Origin: Flavobacteriales bacterium
GTDB taxonomy: Bacteria; Bacteroidota; Bacteroidia; Flavobacteriales_F; PHOS-HE28
Direction: 5' to 3'
Length of the DNA stretch: 51,112 bases
Assembly (NCBI GenBank): GCA_019638085.1
Contig: JAHBUL010000025.1
Location: 1-51,112 of the forward strand
The first letter of the stretch is position 1. Each line of letters begins with the position of its first letter. The translations under genes were made by a program, and so were the position numbers. The notes under the pieces were generated by a model. That model made no database searches. It saw only the letters and a list, made by a program, of their open reading frames with translations, and had not been told where the DNA came from. This document shows, in pieces, positions 35,890 to 44,486 of the stretch.

Positions 35890-36156
35890 ATGCGATTCTG
35901 GGTCTGTGCGCTCTACTCCGAGAAGCACGACAAGGTGTATGTCGGGGAATCAACAGATGTAGATGATCGCTTCCTTTCGCACAATGAGTTGGCCACTAAG
36001 GGCTGGACGATCCACTACAGACCCTGGGTGATCATTTATCGAGAAGAGTGTATAAGCCGATCGGCCGCAAGAAAGCGTGAGAAGCAATTAAGATCAGGAG
36101 CTGGTCAGGCTTTTCTCCGGTCTCTCATCAAAAATGACATCAGTGATGGTGAGTGA
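35890..36156 (+). CDS. Small GIY-YIG nuclease-domain protein
   Basis: 88 residues consisting of one GIY-YIG domain: VCALYSEKHDKVYVGES in place of GIY...YIG, catalytic Arg in DRFLSHN, the KGWTIHYRPWVIIY strand-helix segment with Glu in YREECISRSAARKREKQLRSG. Proteins of this UvrC/homing-endonuclease-like family are frequent in Bacteroidota next to tRNA and rRNA genes. It lies between the initiator tRNA and its degenerate copy, 14 bases after the tRNA hairpin. The cellular role is unknown. Confidence 0.9.
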   Translation: MRFWVCALYSEKHDKVYVGESTDVDDRFLSHNELATKGWTIHYRPWVIIYREECISRSAARKREKQLRSGAGQAFLRSLIKNDISDGE

Positions 36157-36215
36157 ACATTAAAATTTGGCAGGTAAACTGTGAGAGGAGAAAGTGATTG
36201 GTGTCCCGTTCGGTC

Positions 36216-36316
36216 TATCTTTGCCGACGAGAATCCAAGCGGGATCTGGATGGGAGCTCGTCGGGCTCATATCTGCCGTACGGCGGACGTAGGTTCGAGT
36301 CCTACCCCCGCTACCA
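36216..36316 (+). pseudogene. Degenerate copy of tRNA-fMet with its promoter box
   Basis: TATCTTTGCCG (from 36216) repeats the promoter of the first tRNA. From 36238 the sequence has an AGCGGG/CCCGCT acceptor, then a shortened D region lacking the 5' GAGC, a 17-base block identical to the first tRNA (36255-36271, including the CAT anticodon), and a 27-base identical block covering the T arm and 3' acceptor (36288-36314). Between these blocks the 3' half of the anticodon stem and the variable loop are replaced by TCTGCC-GTAC-GGCGGA, which folds on itself. CCA follows the discriminator (36314-36316). I judge it non-functional as an initiator tRNA. Confidence 0.75.
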
Positions 36317-36318
36317 AG

Positions 36319-36351
36319 AAAGGGGCCAGCTCACACAGAGATGGCCCCTTT
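36319..36351 (+). terminator. Terminator after the tRNA-fMet pseudogene
   Basis: A 10-base perfect stem (AAAGGGGCCA / TGGCCCCTTT) with a 13-base loop is followed by GGTTTTC, about 80 bases before era. Confidence 0.85.
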
Positions 36352-36432
36352 GGTTTTCTGATCACGACATTATAACGCACAGTTCACGCCAGACATCCAG
36401 CTTCTACCGATCTTCGCAAACAGAAGAACACT

Positions 36433-37308
36433 ATGGAACACCGCGCAGGATATGTGAATATCATTGGGAGACCCAACGTGGGAAAGAGCACCCTATTGAA
36501 CGCCTTGCTCGGGGAGAAGCTGGTGATCGTAACACCCAAGGCTCAGACCACACGCCACCGCATCTTGGGGATTCTCAATGGCGAGGACCATCAATTGATC
36601 CTGTCCGATACCCCAGGGATACTGGAGCCTGTGTACAAGCTTCAGGAAAGCATGATGCACGCCGTTGATGAGGCGTTGGGTGATGCGGATGTCCTGCTCG
36701 TAATGGTGGAGCTTGGCGAAACCCCGGCTAAGTCCGAGGAACTCCTACGACGGGCACGCCGGTTCACCGGGCGCACCTTGGTGTTGATCAACAAGGTGGA
36801 CCTGGGGGATGAGGAGCAACTGAACACCGCCTTTGACGAGTGGCATGCGGCTTTTCCGGAAGCTGTGGTGTTGCCGATCTCCGCGCTTCATGGCTTGCAT
36901 ATCAAGGAGCTTCGAGCCAAGCTTATCGACATGCTACCGGAGCATCCGCCATACTTCCCCAAGGATGAAATGAGCGACCGGGACATGCGCTTCTTCATCA
37001 GCGAGATGATCCGTGAGAAGATCCTGAGCATCTATAAGCAGGAGATCCCATACAGCGCCCAAGTGGTGGTGAACAGCTATGAGGAAAGTGCCGAGATCGT
37101 GAAGATCCAGGCGGATGTGATCGTCATGCGCGACAGCCAGAAAGGGATCATCATCGGCAAGGGGGGGGGTGCCCTTCGTCAACTCGGAACTGAGGCCCGC
37201 AAAGCCATCGAAAAATTCGTGTCCAACAAGGTTTTTCTGGACCTGAAGGTGAAGGTGGATGAGGGTTGGAGGGGAGATGGCAGGAAACTTCGGCAATACG
37301 GATACTGA
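36433..37308 (+). CDS. era: GTPase Era (30S ribosome assembly)
   Basis: 291 residues. G motifs are GRPNVGKS (G1), the TTRHR switch, DTPG (G3), NKVD (G4) and SALHG (G5), followed by the C-terminal KH domain with VIVMRDSQKGIIIGKGGGALRQLGTEAR. Era binds the 3' end of 16S rRNA during 30S maturation. It is followed 148 bases later by der. Confidence 0.98.
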   Translation: MEHRAGYVNIIGRPNVGKSTLLNALLGEKLVIVTPKAQTTRHRILGILNGEDHQLILSDTPGILEPVYKLQESMMHAVDEALGDADVLLVMVELGETPAKSEELLRRARRFTGRTLVLINKVDLGDEEQLNTAFDEWHAAFPEAVVLPISALHGLHIKELRAKLIDMLPEHPPYFPKDEMSDRDMRFFISEMIREKILSIYKQEIPYSAQVVVNSYEESAEIVKIQADVIVMRDSQKGIIIGKGGGALRQLGTEARKAIEKFVSNKVFLDLKVKVDEGWRGDGRKLRQYGY

Positions 37309-37347
37309 ACAGTGATGACCTGCTCGGCCACATACCTGCAAAATATC

Positions 37348-37369
37348 CGACCCGATTTCCTTCGGGTCG
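37348..37369. other. Small hairpin between era and der
   Basis: CGACCCGA, 6 bases, TCGGGTCG is a perfect 8-base stem with no T tract, so only a weak terminator or attenuator candidate. Confidence 0.45.
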
Positions 37370-37456
37370 TGATGGGCTGCATTGAAGCTGCAGTACTCCA
37401 GCGGAGCTGGCTTCCAGACATACGATTGAAAACTGCCGCATCGCGGCGTTCTTGAA

Positions 37457-38761
37457 ATGGTAAACATCGTAGCCATCGTCGGCCGCCCAAACGTGGGCAA
37501 AAGCACGCTCTTCAATCGGCTCATTGAGCGCCGTATGGCCATTACGGATTTCACTGCGGGCACCACGCGGGACCGACATTATGGAGAGGCCGAATGGAAC
37601 GGTAAGCACTTTACGGTGGTGGATACCGGAGGCTATGTCCATGGCAGTGATGACGTATTCGAGTCGGAGATCCGCAAACAGGTGGAGCTGGCCATTGATG
37701 AAGCTGATAGCATCCTCTTCCTGGTGGATACCCAGCAGGGCATCACCGGGATGGATCAGACCGTGGCCAATATGCTGCGTCGGGCGGAAAAGCCTGTTTT
37801 CCTAGTGGCCAACAAAGTGGATACCAACGAGAAGGAGGTCTATGCGGCTGAGTTCTATAAATTCGGACTGGGGGAGGTGTATTCCATCAGTGCGCAGAGC
37901 GGGGCTGGGACCGGTGATCTCTTGGATGAAGTAGTGAAGACCTTCAGCAAGCCGACCGAGGCAATTCCGGATGACCGGCCTAAGATCGCCATCGTGGGCA
38001 AGCCCAATGTGGGTAAATCCTCCTTGGTGAACACCTTGCTGGGTACCGACCGCAACATTGTAACGCCAGTGGCCGGCACTACCAGGGACAATATCAATAC
38101 CCGTTTCACAGGATTCGGTTTCGATGTCACCCTTCTTGATACTGCCGGGATAAGGCGCAAAAGCAAGGTGGATGAGGATATCGAATTCTACAGTGTTCTA
38201 CGAAGTGTCCGCGCCATCGAAGATAGCGATGTGTGCATGTTGCTGATCGACGCGCAGGATGGTGTCCAACACCAGGACCAGCACATCTTCTCGATGATCG
38301 AGAAGGGGGGTAAGGGTGTGGTGGTGGTAGTGAATAAATGGGACCTCATCGAGAAGGACACGATGACCACCAAGAACTATGAGGAGGAGATCCGGAGGAA
38401 ACTTGCACCTTTCACGGACCTGCCCATCGTATTCACCAGCGTGACCGAAAAGCAGCGGATCCACAAAGCGCTGGAACTGGCCATGATGGTATATGCCAAC
38501 CGGGCCAAACGCATCACTACGAGCAAGCTGAACGAGGCAATGCTTCCGGAGATAGAGCGGAGACCTCCGCCGATGGTGAAGGACAAGACCATCCGGATCA
38601 AGTATGTAACGCAGCTGCCCGGTGTTGTTCCTGCCTTTGCATTCTTCTGCAACCTTCCACAGTATGTGAAGGAGGGCTACACACGATTCTTGGAGAACAA
38701 GTTGCGGGAACATTTTGACTTCACCGGTGTGCCGATCAGGGTGTTCTTCCGGAAGAAGTGA
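37457..38761 (+). CDS. der: Double-GTPase Der (EngA, 50S ribosome assembly)
   Basis: 434 residues with two successive GTPase domains (GRPNVGKSTLFNR ... DTGG ... NKVD; GKPNVGKSSLVNTLLG ... DTAGIRRKSKV ... NKWD) and a C-terminal KH-like domain (PPPMVKDKTIRIKYVTQLPGVVPAFAFFCN). Full length. It acts in 50S subunit maturation. Confidence 0.98.
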   Translation: MVNIVAIVGRPNVGKSTLFNRLIERRMAITDFTAGTTRDRHYGEAEWNGKHFTVVDTGGYVHGSDDVFESEIRKQVELAIDEADSILFLVDTQQGITGMDQTVANMLRRAEKPVFLVANKVDTNEKEVYAAEFYKFGLGEVYSISAQSGAGTGDLLDEVVKTFSKPTEAIPDDRPKIAIVGKPNVGKSSLVNTLLGTDRNIVTPVAGTTRDNINTRFTGFGFDVTLLDTAGIRRKSKVDEDIEFYSVLRSVRAIEDSDVCMLLIDAQDGVQHQDQHIFSMIEKGGKGVVVVVNKWDLIEKDTMTTKNYEEEIRRKLAPFTDLPIVFTSVTEKQRIHKALELAMMVYANRAKRITTSKLNEAMLPEIERRPPPMVKDKTIRIKYVTQLPGVVPAFAFFCNLPQYVKEGYTRFLENKLREHFDFTGVPIRVFFRKK

Positions 38762-38915
38762 ACCGAAGGAACGGGAATTCATGATCCCAAGGGGCGTGCT
38801 CCTGAGCTGCCCTATGTCGTGCGGTATTCCCGACCTGCCTCTTGATGCTGTTGGAGTTGGATCTAATTAACGCTGCAAGACGGGGTGTTTCCGGCTCGGC
38901 ACTAGGCATTGCGGT

Positions 38916-38923
38916 TACATTTG
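38916..38923 (+). promoter_or_regulatory. Promoter -7 box of the parvulin gene cluster
   Basis: TACATTTG fits TAnnTTTG and lies 26 bases before the second ATG (38950). No clear TTG is seen at the -33 position. Confidence 0.55.
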
Positions 38924-38949
38924 TCGCCCTTTCAATGCAACCCATCATG

Positions 38950-41097
38950 ATGAAGCGTATTTGGTTCGGAGCGATCCTGGGCATCCTTACCCTTGGGGCG
39001 TATGCCCAGACCGCTGCCAACGACCCCACGCTAATGACGGTTGACGGCCAGCCGGTCTCCCGCAGCGAGTTCGAGTCCATTTACAAGAAGAACAACAAGG
39101 ACGCGCCGGTGACCAAGGAGGCCCTGGATGAATACTTGGACCTGTTCATCAACTACAAGCTGAAGGTTCGGGCTGCGGAGGTTGCAGGGATGGATACGGC
39201 AGCAAAATTCAGGACCGAACTGGATGGGTATCGCACGCAGTTGGCCCGTCCCTACCTGATCGATCGGGGCCTGAACGACCAGTTGATGCAAGAGGCCTAT
39301 GCCCGCAAGACCGAGGAGATCCGTGCCAGCCATATCCTTGTCACGGTGCCTGAAGATGCATCCCCGGAGGACACCGCAGCGGCGTGGAAACGTATCATGA
39401 ACCTGCGTGCCCGTGTGGTGGGAGGTGAGGATTTTGCCAAGGTGGCAGAAGGTGCTGGCGGAAGCGATGACCCCAGTGCGAAGATGAACGGTGGCGACTT
39501 GGGTTACTTCAGTGTGCTGCAGATGGTCTATCCCTTCGAGTCGGCAGCCTACAACACCCCAGTAGGCCAAGTAAGCCAGCCGGTTCGGACCAAATTCGGT
39601 TATCATATCATTAAGGTTACCGATCGCCGCCCAGCTCAAGGAGAACTGAAGGCAGCGCATATCATGATCCGTTCGGTGGATGCCGACAGCCCCGAGAAGA
39701 AGGCAGCGGCCGAGGCCAAGATCAACGAGGCCTATAAGCGTATCAAGGATGGCGAACTCACCTTTGCCGATGCTGCCCTGACATACAGCGACGATGCGGC
39801 TACCAGTGCCAAAGGCGGGGAATTGCCACCTTTTACCACGGGCAAGATGATACCCGAGTTCGAGGCCAAAGCCTTCGCATTGAAGCACGATGGTGATATG
39901 AGTGAGCCGTTCAAGACACCGTATGGCTGGCATATCGTAAAGCGCTTGAGCTATACTCCACCACCGAGCTATGAAGAAGCCAAGGCTGAATTGAAGACGA
40001 AGATCTCACACGACAGCCGGGCGGAGATCACGCGCAAGAAATTCCTGAACAACCTGCGGACGGAGTATCACTACAAGGCTTTCCCGAAAAACATGGTCGC
40101 CGTTGAAAAGGCCTTGGATACCACCGTGTTCAAGAAAGGCGCTGTGGTGATGGATACCTTGTTGCGGAAGAATGCCGAGCAGAAGGAGGTGGTCCGAAAG
40201 GGTTTGAAGTACGACCGTTCTATAACGGGGACCCTGAAGGATGGTAAAATGGTCAGCCCTTATTCCCGGACGGAGGAAAAGGCCGAACCCTCACCGAACG
40301 ACTCTGTGGTGGTGCGCGATATGCAGCAAGGTTGGAAGAATGATCATAAGCGCAACGCCAAGTTGACCAAGCCGGTCTTCACCATCGATGGGAGGAGCTA
40401 TAGCCAGCTGGACCTCTTGGACTATATTGAGAAGAAGCAGCGACGTGAGCCGATCCAGCCCTTGGATACCTATGTGCAGAACCAGTATAACAGCTTCGTG
40501 GACGACCAGCTACTGGCATTTGAGGATTCGAGCTTGGAGGAGAAGTATCCCGACTTCAAGATGTTGATGAAGGAATACCGCGATGGCATCCTGCTTTTTG
40601 AGCTTACCGACCAGATGGTATGGAGCAAGGCCGTAAAGGATACGGTGGGCTTGGAGCAATACTACGAACAACACAAGACCGACTTCATGTATCCTGTGCG
40701 ATATGATGCCGATATCTACACTTGTGCCAATGCTGCTGTTGCCAAGCAGGTGCGCAACCTGGTGAAAAAGGGAAAGAAGAACGAGGAGGTGCTAAGAGCC
40801 GTGAATAAGAACGACAGCACTGCTGTCCGGATCCAGAGCGGCCTCTACACCAAGGAGGAGCAACCCATCTTGAAGGAACTTGCCGCTCCGGGAATGACGG
40901 CAGACGTGCCGATGGACGGGAAGGTGGTCTTCGCTAATTTGAAGCAGTTGGTCCAGCCCAGCCCCAAGCCCTTGGATGAAGCGCGTGGTTTGGTGACCGC
41001 AGCCTATCAGGACCAGTTGGAGAAGGACTGGATCAAGGATCTGCGTTCCAAGTACCCGGTGAAGGTGGAGCGCGACGTGCTGTACAGCATCAAATGA
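38950..41097 (+). CDS. Periplasmic peptidylprolyl isomerase with two parvulin domains
   Basis: 715 residues from the second of two adjacent ATGs (38947 or 38950), giving a signal peptide MKRIWFGAILGILTLGAYAQ. A SurA/PrsA-like helical N-domain follows (SRSEFESIYKKNNK ... LDLFINYKLKVRAAEVAG). Two parvulin domains lie at about 115-225 (RASHILV ... GGDLGYFSVLQMVYPFESAAY ... FGYHIIKV) and 230-335 (AAHIMIRS ... GGELPPFTTGKMIPEFEAKAF ... YGWHIVKRL). The long C-terminal half is another helical/chaperone region with no third domain recognised. The likely role is folding of outer-membrane and secreted proteins. It overlaps the next gene by 4 bases. Confidence 0.93.
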   Translation: MKRIWFGAILGILTLGAYAQTAANDPTLMTVDGQPVSRSEFESIYKKNNKDAPVTKEALDEYLDLFINYKLKVRAAEVAGMDTAAKFRTELDGYRTQLARPYLIDRGLNDQLMQEAYARKTEEIRASHILVTVPEDASPEDTAAAWKRIMNLRARVVGGEDFAKVAEGAGGSDDPSAKMNGGDLGYFSVLQMVYPFESAAYNTPVGQVSQPVRTKFGYHIIKVTDRRPAQGELKAAHIMIRSVDADSPEKKAAAEAKINEAYKRIKDGELTFADAALTYSDDAATSAKGGELPPFTTGKMIPEFEAKAFALKHDGDMSEPFKTPYGWHIVKRLSYTPPPSYEEAKAELKTKISHDSRAEITRKKFLNNLRTEYHYKAFPKNMVAVEKALDTTVFKKGAVVMDTLLRKNAEQKEVVRKGLKYDRSITGTLKDGKMVSPYSRTEEKAEPSPNDSVVVRDMQQGWKNDHKRNAKLTKPVFTIDGRSYSQLDLLDYIEKKQRREPIQPLDTYVQNQYNSFVDDQLLAFEDSSLEEKYPDFKMLMKEYRDGILLFELTDQMVWSKAVKDTVGLEQYYEQHKTDFMYPVRYDADIYTCANAAVAKQVRNLVKKGKKNEEVLRAVNKNDSTAVRIQSGLYTKEEQPILKELAAPGMTADVPMDGKVVFANLKQLVQPSPKPLDEARGLVTAAYQDQLEKDWIKDLRSKYPVKVERDVLYSIK

Positions 41098-41972
41098 TGC
41101 ACTTGGCCCGTGCGAGGCGCCCAGCATGGGGCATGGGAAGGGCGGCGATCATCGCCGCCCTTCTCCTTGCTTCGTGTACATCGGACCGCGATGCCTCGGA
41201 CAAGGTGGTGGCTGTAGCCTATAACGACAAACTATACTGGAGCGACCTGCGCGTTGTGATACCTGTGGCCGCCAGCCCGGAGGACAGTGCTGCCATTGCC
41301 CGGCGGTTTTTGGACAACTGGGCACGGGATCGCGTGATGTTGCACATGGCGGAGCAGAACCTCGATAAGGAACAGATCAATGTGGAGGCGCAGCTAAAGG
41401 CCTATCGCGAATCGCTCCTCACCTTCGCTTATGAGCAGGCACTGGTATTACAGAATTTGGATACCGTGGTGAGCGGCTCGCAGGTGCAGGAGTATTACGA
41501 TAAGAACATCGCCAACTTCCAACTGAAGGACAATATCGTGCGGGTCCGTTGGTTCAAGCTGCGGGGGAGTGACAAGAAGATGACCAAACGTGTGGAACAG
41601 CTATGGCGGAGCAACGACCGGGATGAACTCCATAAATTGGAGGTGTTGCTTGCCCGGCAGGGCACCTCCATCGTGGACACGCACGATGATTGGATCGAGT
41701 TCAGCACCCTGCAACAACAGGTGCCTCTCCGTCCTGAGAATCCTACCGATTGGCTCCAGCGACAACAAAAGGTTGTGGTGGATGACCCGAATGGCACTTA
41801 CTTCGTGAACTTTCTGGATCACCGGTTAAAGGACAGCACTTCACCGATCGACCTGGTGGAAGCACAGATCCGCTCCATCATCATCAACCAGCGCAAGCTT
41901 AAGCTTGTGGAACGCATGCGCGAAGAACTCTATACCAATGCCGTGGCCAACAAGGATGTACAATTTCCATAA
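41094..41972 (+). CDS. SurA-like lipoprotein lacking a parvulin domain
   Basis: 292 residues. The lipoprotein signal is GRAAIIAALLLASCTSDRD (lipobox LLASC). The remainder is helical and SurA-N/C-like (IARRFLDNWARDRVMLHMAEQNL ... VEAQLKAYRESLLTFAYEQALV ... VSGSQVQEYYDKNIANFQL), typical of the non-isomerase chaperone halves of SurA. It sits between two parvulin proteins with overlapping ends (4 and 17 bases), so it probably works with them at the periplasmic membrane face. Confidence 0.88.
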   Translation: MMHLARARRPAWGMGRAAIIAALLLASCTSDRDASDKVVAVAYNDKLYWSDLRVVIPVAASPEDSAAIARRFLDNWARDRVMLHMAEQNLDKEQINVEAQLKAYRESLLTFAYEQALVLQNLDTVVSGSQVQEYYDKNIANFQLKDNIVRVRWFKLRGSDKKMTKRVEQLWRSNDRDELHKLEVLLARQGTSIVDTHDDWIEFSTLQQQVPLRPENPTDWLQRQQKVVVDDPNGTYFVNFLDHRLKDSTSPIDLVEAQIRSIIINQRKLKLVERMREELYTNAVANKDVQFP

Positions 41973-43356
41973 AGCGATCGCCTTTTTGCTCGGCATTGTC
42001 GGATGGTGCGTTACAGTGCCGGCCCAGGCCCAAGCGCGCGAGCAGGAGCCTGCGCCGCCGGGCCGCTATATCGATGGTGTTATCAGTAATGTCGCAGGGC
42101 GGATCATACTGTACAGTGACTTGGCAGGCCGCTTGGAACAGGCCCGACAAGGCGGTGAAACGGTTACCGATGCCATTGCCTGCAATGAGCTCGAGGACCT
42201 GCTCTACCAACAGCTCCTGCTCGAGCAGGCCCGGATCGATAGCGTGATCCCTGATGAGGCACAGATCAGCGCTGAGCTGGATCGCCGCATCAGCTATTTC
42301 GAGCAGCAGATCGGCGGGCGCGACAAGCTGGAAAAGTTCTATGGAAAGAGCGTGACGGAGATCAAGTCCGATTTTCATGATCAGGTAGCGGATCAGCTCC
42401 TCAGCCAGCAAATGCAACAGACCATCGTAGGCAATGCCCGGGTGACCCCGAAAGAGGTGGAGGAGTTTTTCAAGGAGATACCCACGGACAGCCTACCGTT
42501 CATCAACGCGGGGGTTGAATTTGCCCGGATCTCCATCTATGCCCGGCCCACTGAGGAAGAAGATCGCCGTGTTAAATTGAAACTGGAGGAATACCGCGAT
42601 GGCATCGTGAAGGGTGAGAAGGATTTCTGCACTGTAGCCATCCTGTACAGTGAGGATCCCGGCTCCGCCGCGCAATGCGGGGAATTGGGCATGGTACCTC
42701 TAGGCGTGATGGTGCCCGAATTCGATGCAGTGGCCATGAGCCTGAAGGACGGCGAGATATCACCGGTCTTCAAGACCAAGTATGGATATCACATCATGGA
42801 GATGATCGATCGCAAGGGCGATCAATACAATGCACGGCATATCCTTTTAACCCCGAAGGCATCCGCCTCGGATCTGCAGGCCGCAAAGAACAAGTTGGAC
42901 AGCCTGATGACCCAAGTAAGGGATGGTAAACTCGATTTCAACGTGGTGGCCACCGAGTATAATCAGGATGAAGAGACCAAGGGCACGAATGGGGTGGTGT
43001 TGGAACCCAACAGCAACAGCGCCCATTGGGCCATCGGTGATCTGGACCAGCGCATGTTCTTGGTGATCGACAAGCTCAAGCAGGGCCAGATCAGTGAGCC
43101 CATTGCTTTTGAGGATCCGGATGGCAAAAAAGGCTACCGCGTGTTGCGGCTATTGAAGCACACCGAACCCCACCGCATGGACCTGGTACAGGACTATCCC
43201 TTGGTACAGCAGGCAGCCGAGGCCAAATTGCGTCAGCGCAGTGTGGATACTTGGGTGAAAGAGAAACTACTGAACACGTATGTGAGCATCATACCAGCCT
43301 ATCAGGGCTGCAAGTTCGAACACCCTTGGGTGGGCGCTTCCACGCAACAGCCCTAA
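41956..43356 (+). CDS. SurA-type periplasmic peptidylprolyl isomerase
   Basis: 466 residues from the ATG at 41956, chosen because it gives the signal peptide MYNFHKAIAFLLGIVGWCVTVPAQAQA; it overlaps the previous gene by 17 bases. A SurA-N domain opens the mature protein (YIDGVISNVAGRIILYSDLAGRLEQARQGG). A parvulin domain follows (RISIYARPTEEEDRR ... CGELGMVPLGVMVPEFDAVAMSLKDGEISPVFKTKYGYHIMEMI), then a second, weaker one starting ARHILLTPKASASDLQ. This matches the SurA architecture for outer-membrane protein folding. Confidence 0.93.
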   Translation: MYNFHKAIAFLLGIVGWCVTVPAQAQAREQEPAPPGRYIDGVISNVAGRIILYSDLAGRLEQARQGGETVTDAIACNELEDLLYQQLLLEQARIDSVIPDEAQISAELDRRISYFEQQIGGRDKLEKFYGKSVTEIKSDFHDQVADQLLSQQMQQTIVGNARVTPKEVEEFFKEIPTDSLPFINAGVEFARISIYARPTEEEDRRVKLKLEEYRDGIVKGEKDFCTVAILYSEDPGSAAQCGELGMVPLGVMVPEFDAVAMSLKDGEISPVFKTKYGYHIMEMIDRKGDQYNARHILLTPKASASDLQAAKNKLDSLMTQVRDGKLDFNVVATEYNQDEETKGTNGVVLEPNSNSAHWAIGDLDQRMFLVIDKLKQGQISEPIAFEDPDGKKGYRVLRLLKHTEPHRMDLVQDYPLVQQAAEAKLRQRSVDTWVKEKLLNTYVSIIPAYQGCKFEHPWVGASTQQP

Positions 43357-43378
43357 TTTCAGCACCAATACGAACAGG

Positions 43379-44344
43379 ATGAGCGGAGAGAATAATGACG
43401 TGCGCGCAGTGGAGGAGTTCGGCGCGAATTACCGGAAGTTGAAAGCGGAGATCGGCAAGGTGATCATCGGACAGGAGAAAGTGGTGGATGATGTGCTCAT
43501 CGCCATCTTCAGCCGTGGACATTGTCTCTTGGTCGGGGTTCCCGGTTTGGCCAAAACACTCTTGGTGAATACCGTTGGCGGGGCGTTAGGACTCTCCTTC
43601 AATCGGATCCAGTTCACACCGGACCTGATGCCCAGTGACATCATTGGCTCCGAAGTCCTTGACCAGGACCGTCAGTTCCGCTTTGTCAAAGGCCCGCTAT
43701 TCGCGAACATCATCTTGGCCGACGAGATCAACCGGACCCCGCCAAAGACCCAAGCAGCCCTCTTGGAAGCCATGCAGGAGAAGGCGGTAACGGCTGCGGG
43801 GAACACGTTCAAATTGCCCGACCCGTTTTTCGTGCTCGCCACGCAGAATCCAATTGAACAGGAGGGGACCTACCCGCTGCCTGAAGCCCAGCTGGACCGC
43901 TTCATGTTCAATATCTGGGTGGATTACCCCTCTTACGAGGAAGAGCTGGCCGTGGTGAAGGCCACTACCGGTGGGGCGACAGCTACAGTGGAACCTGTAT
44001 TGAACCAAGAGCAGATACTGTTCTACCAAGGTCTGGTGCGGCGCATTCCTGTGCCGGACAATGTGATGGAGTATGCCGTGAAGCTGGCCACAAGCACACG
44101 CCCGGGCATGTCCGGCACTCCGAAGATCATCCAGGATCATGTGAGCTGGGGGGCTGGACCCCGTGCCAGCCAATTCTTGATCATAGGAGCCAAGTGCCAC
44201 GCATTGACAAGAGGACGCTTCAGCCCGGACATCGAGGATGTGCAGGCCGTGGCCGAGCCGATCCTCAGGCATCGATTGGTGCGCAATTACAAGGCGGAGG
44301 CCGAAGGCGTTACCGTGGAGCGGATCATCAAGGAGCTGCTCTGA
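43379..44344 (+). CDS. MoxR-family AAA+ ATPase
   Basis: 321 residues. Walker A is LLVGVPGLAKTLLV, Walker B IILADEINRTPPKTQAALLEAMQE, followed by FFVLATQNPIEQEGTYPLPEAQLDRF and the C-terminal lid. It starts 22 bases after the SurA-type gene, so is probably cotranscribed. MoxR ATPases act as chaperones for VWA-domain or metal-containing partners. No VWA/DUF58 gene follows here, which is unusual for the family. Confidence 0.96.
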   Translation: MSGENNDVRAVEEFGANYRKLKAEIGKVIIGQEKVVDDVLIAIFSRGHCLLVGVPGLAKTLLVNTVGGALGLSFNRIQFTPDLMPSDIIGSEVLDQDRQFRFVKGPLFANIILADEINRTPPKTQAALLEAMQEKAVTAAGNTFKLPDPFFVLATQNPIEQEGTYPLPEAQLDRFMFNIWVDYPSYEEELAVVKATTGGATATVEPVLNQEQILFYQGLVRRIPVPDNVMEYAVKLATSTRPGMSGTPKIIQDHVSWGAGPRASQFLIIGAKCHALTRGRFSPDIEDVQAVAEPILRHRLVRNYKAEAEGVTVERIIKELL

Positions 44345-44353
44345 ACAATGACC

Positions 44354-44385
44354 AGGGCGGTGTAGGGGTGGCAATGCACCGCCCT
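44354..44385 (+). terminator. Probable terminator after the MoxR gene
   Basis: AGGGCGGTG pairs with CACCGCCCT around a 14-base loop, 9 bases after the stop. A T8 run appears only 15 bases further on (44401-44408), so it is a moderate candidate. Confidence 0.65.
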
Positions 44386-44486
44386 TGTCGAGCGCATCGC
44401 TTTTTTTCCGACTTTGCGGGTCGTCGTGCTTCTCGTTCTTGCCTGAACCTTGAGCACGACCGAGATACCGAAAGGCCCTACATTCC

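Noticed and set aside
36238..36316. A second functional tRNA-Met or tRNA-Ile2
   Set aside because: The acceptor and T arm are good and CCA is encoded, but the 5' D stem is missing and the anticodon stem has only three pairs, with a foreign self-pairing insert. It was called a pseudogene.
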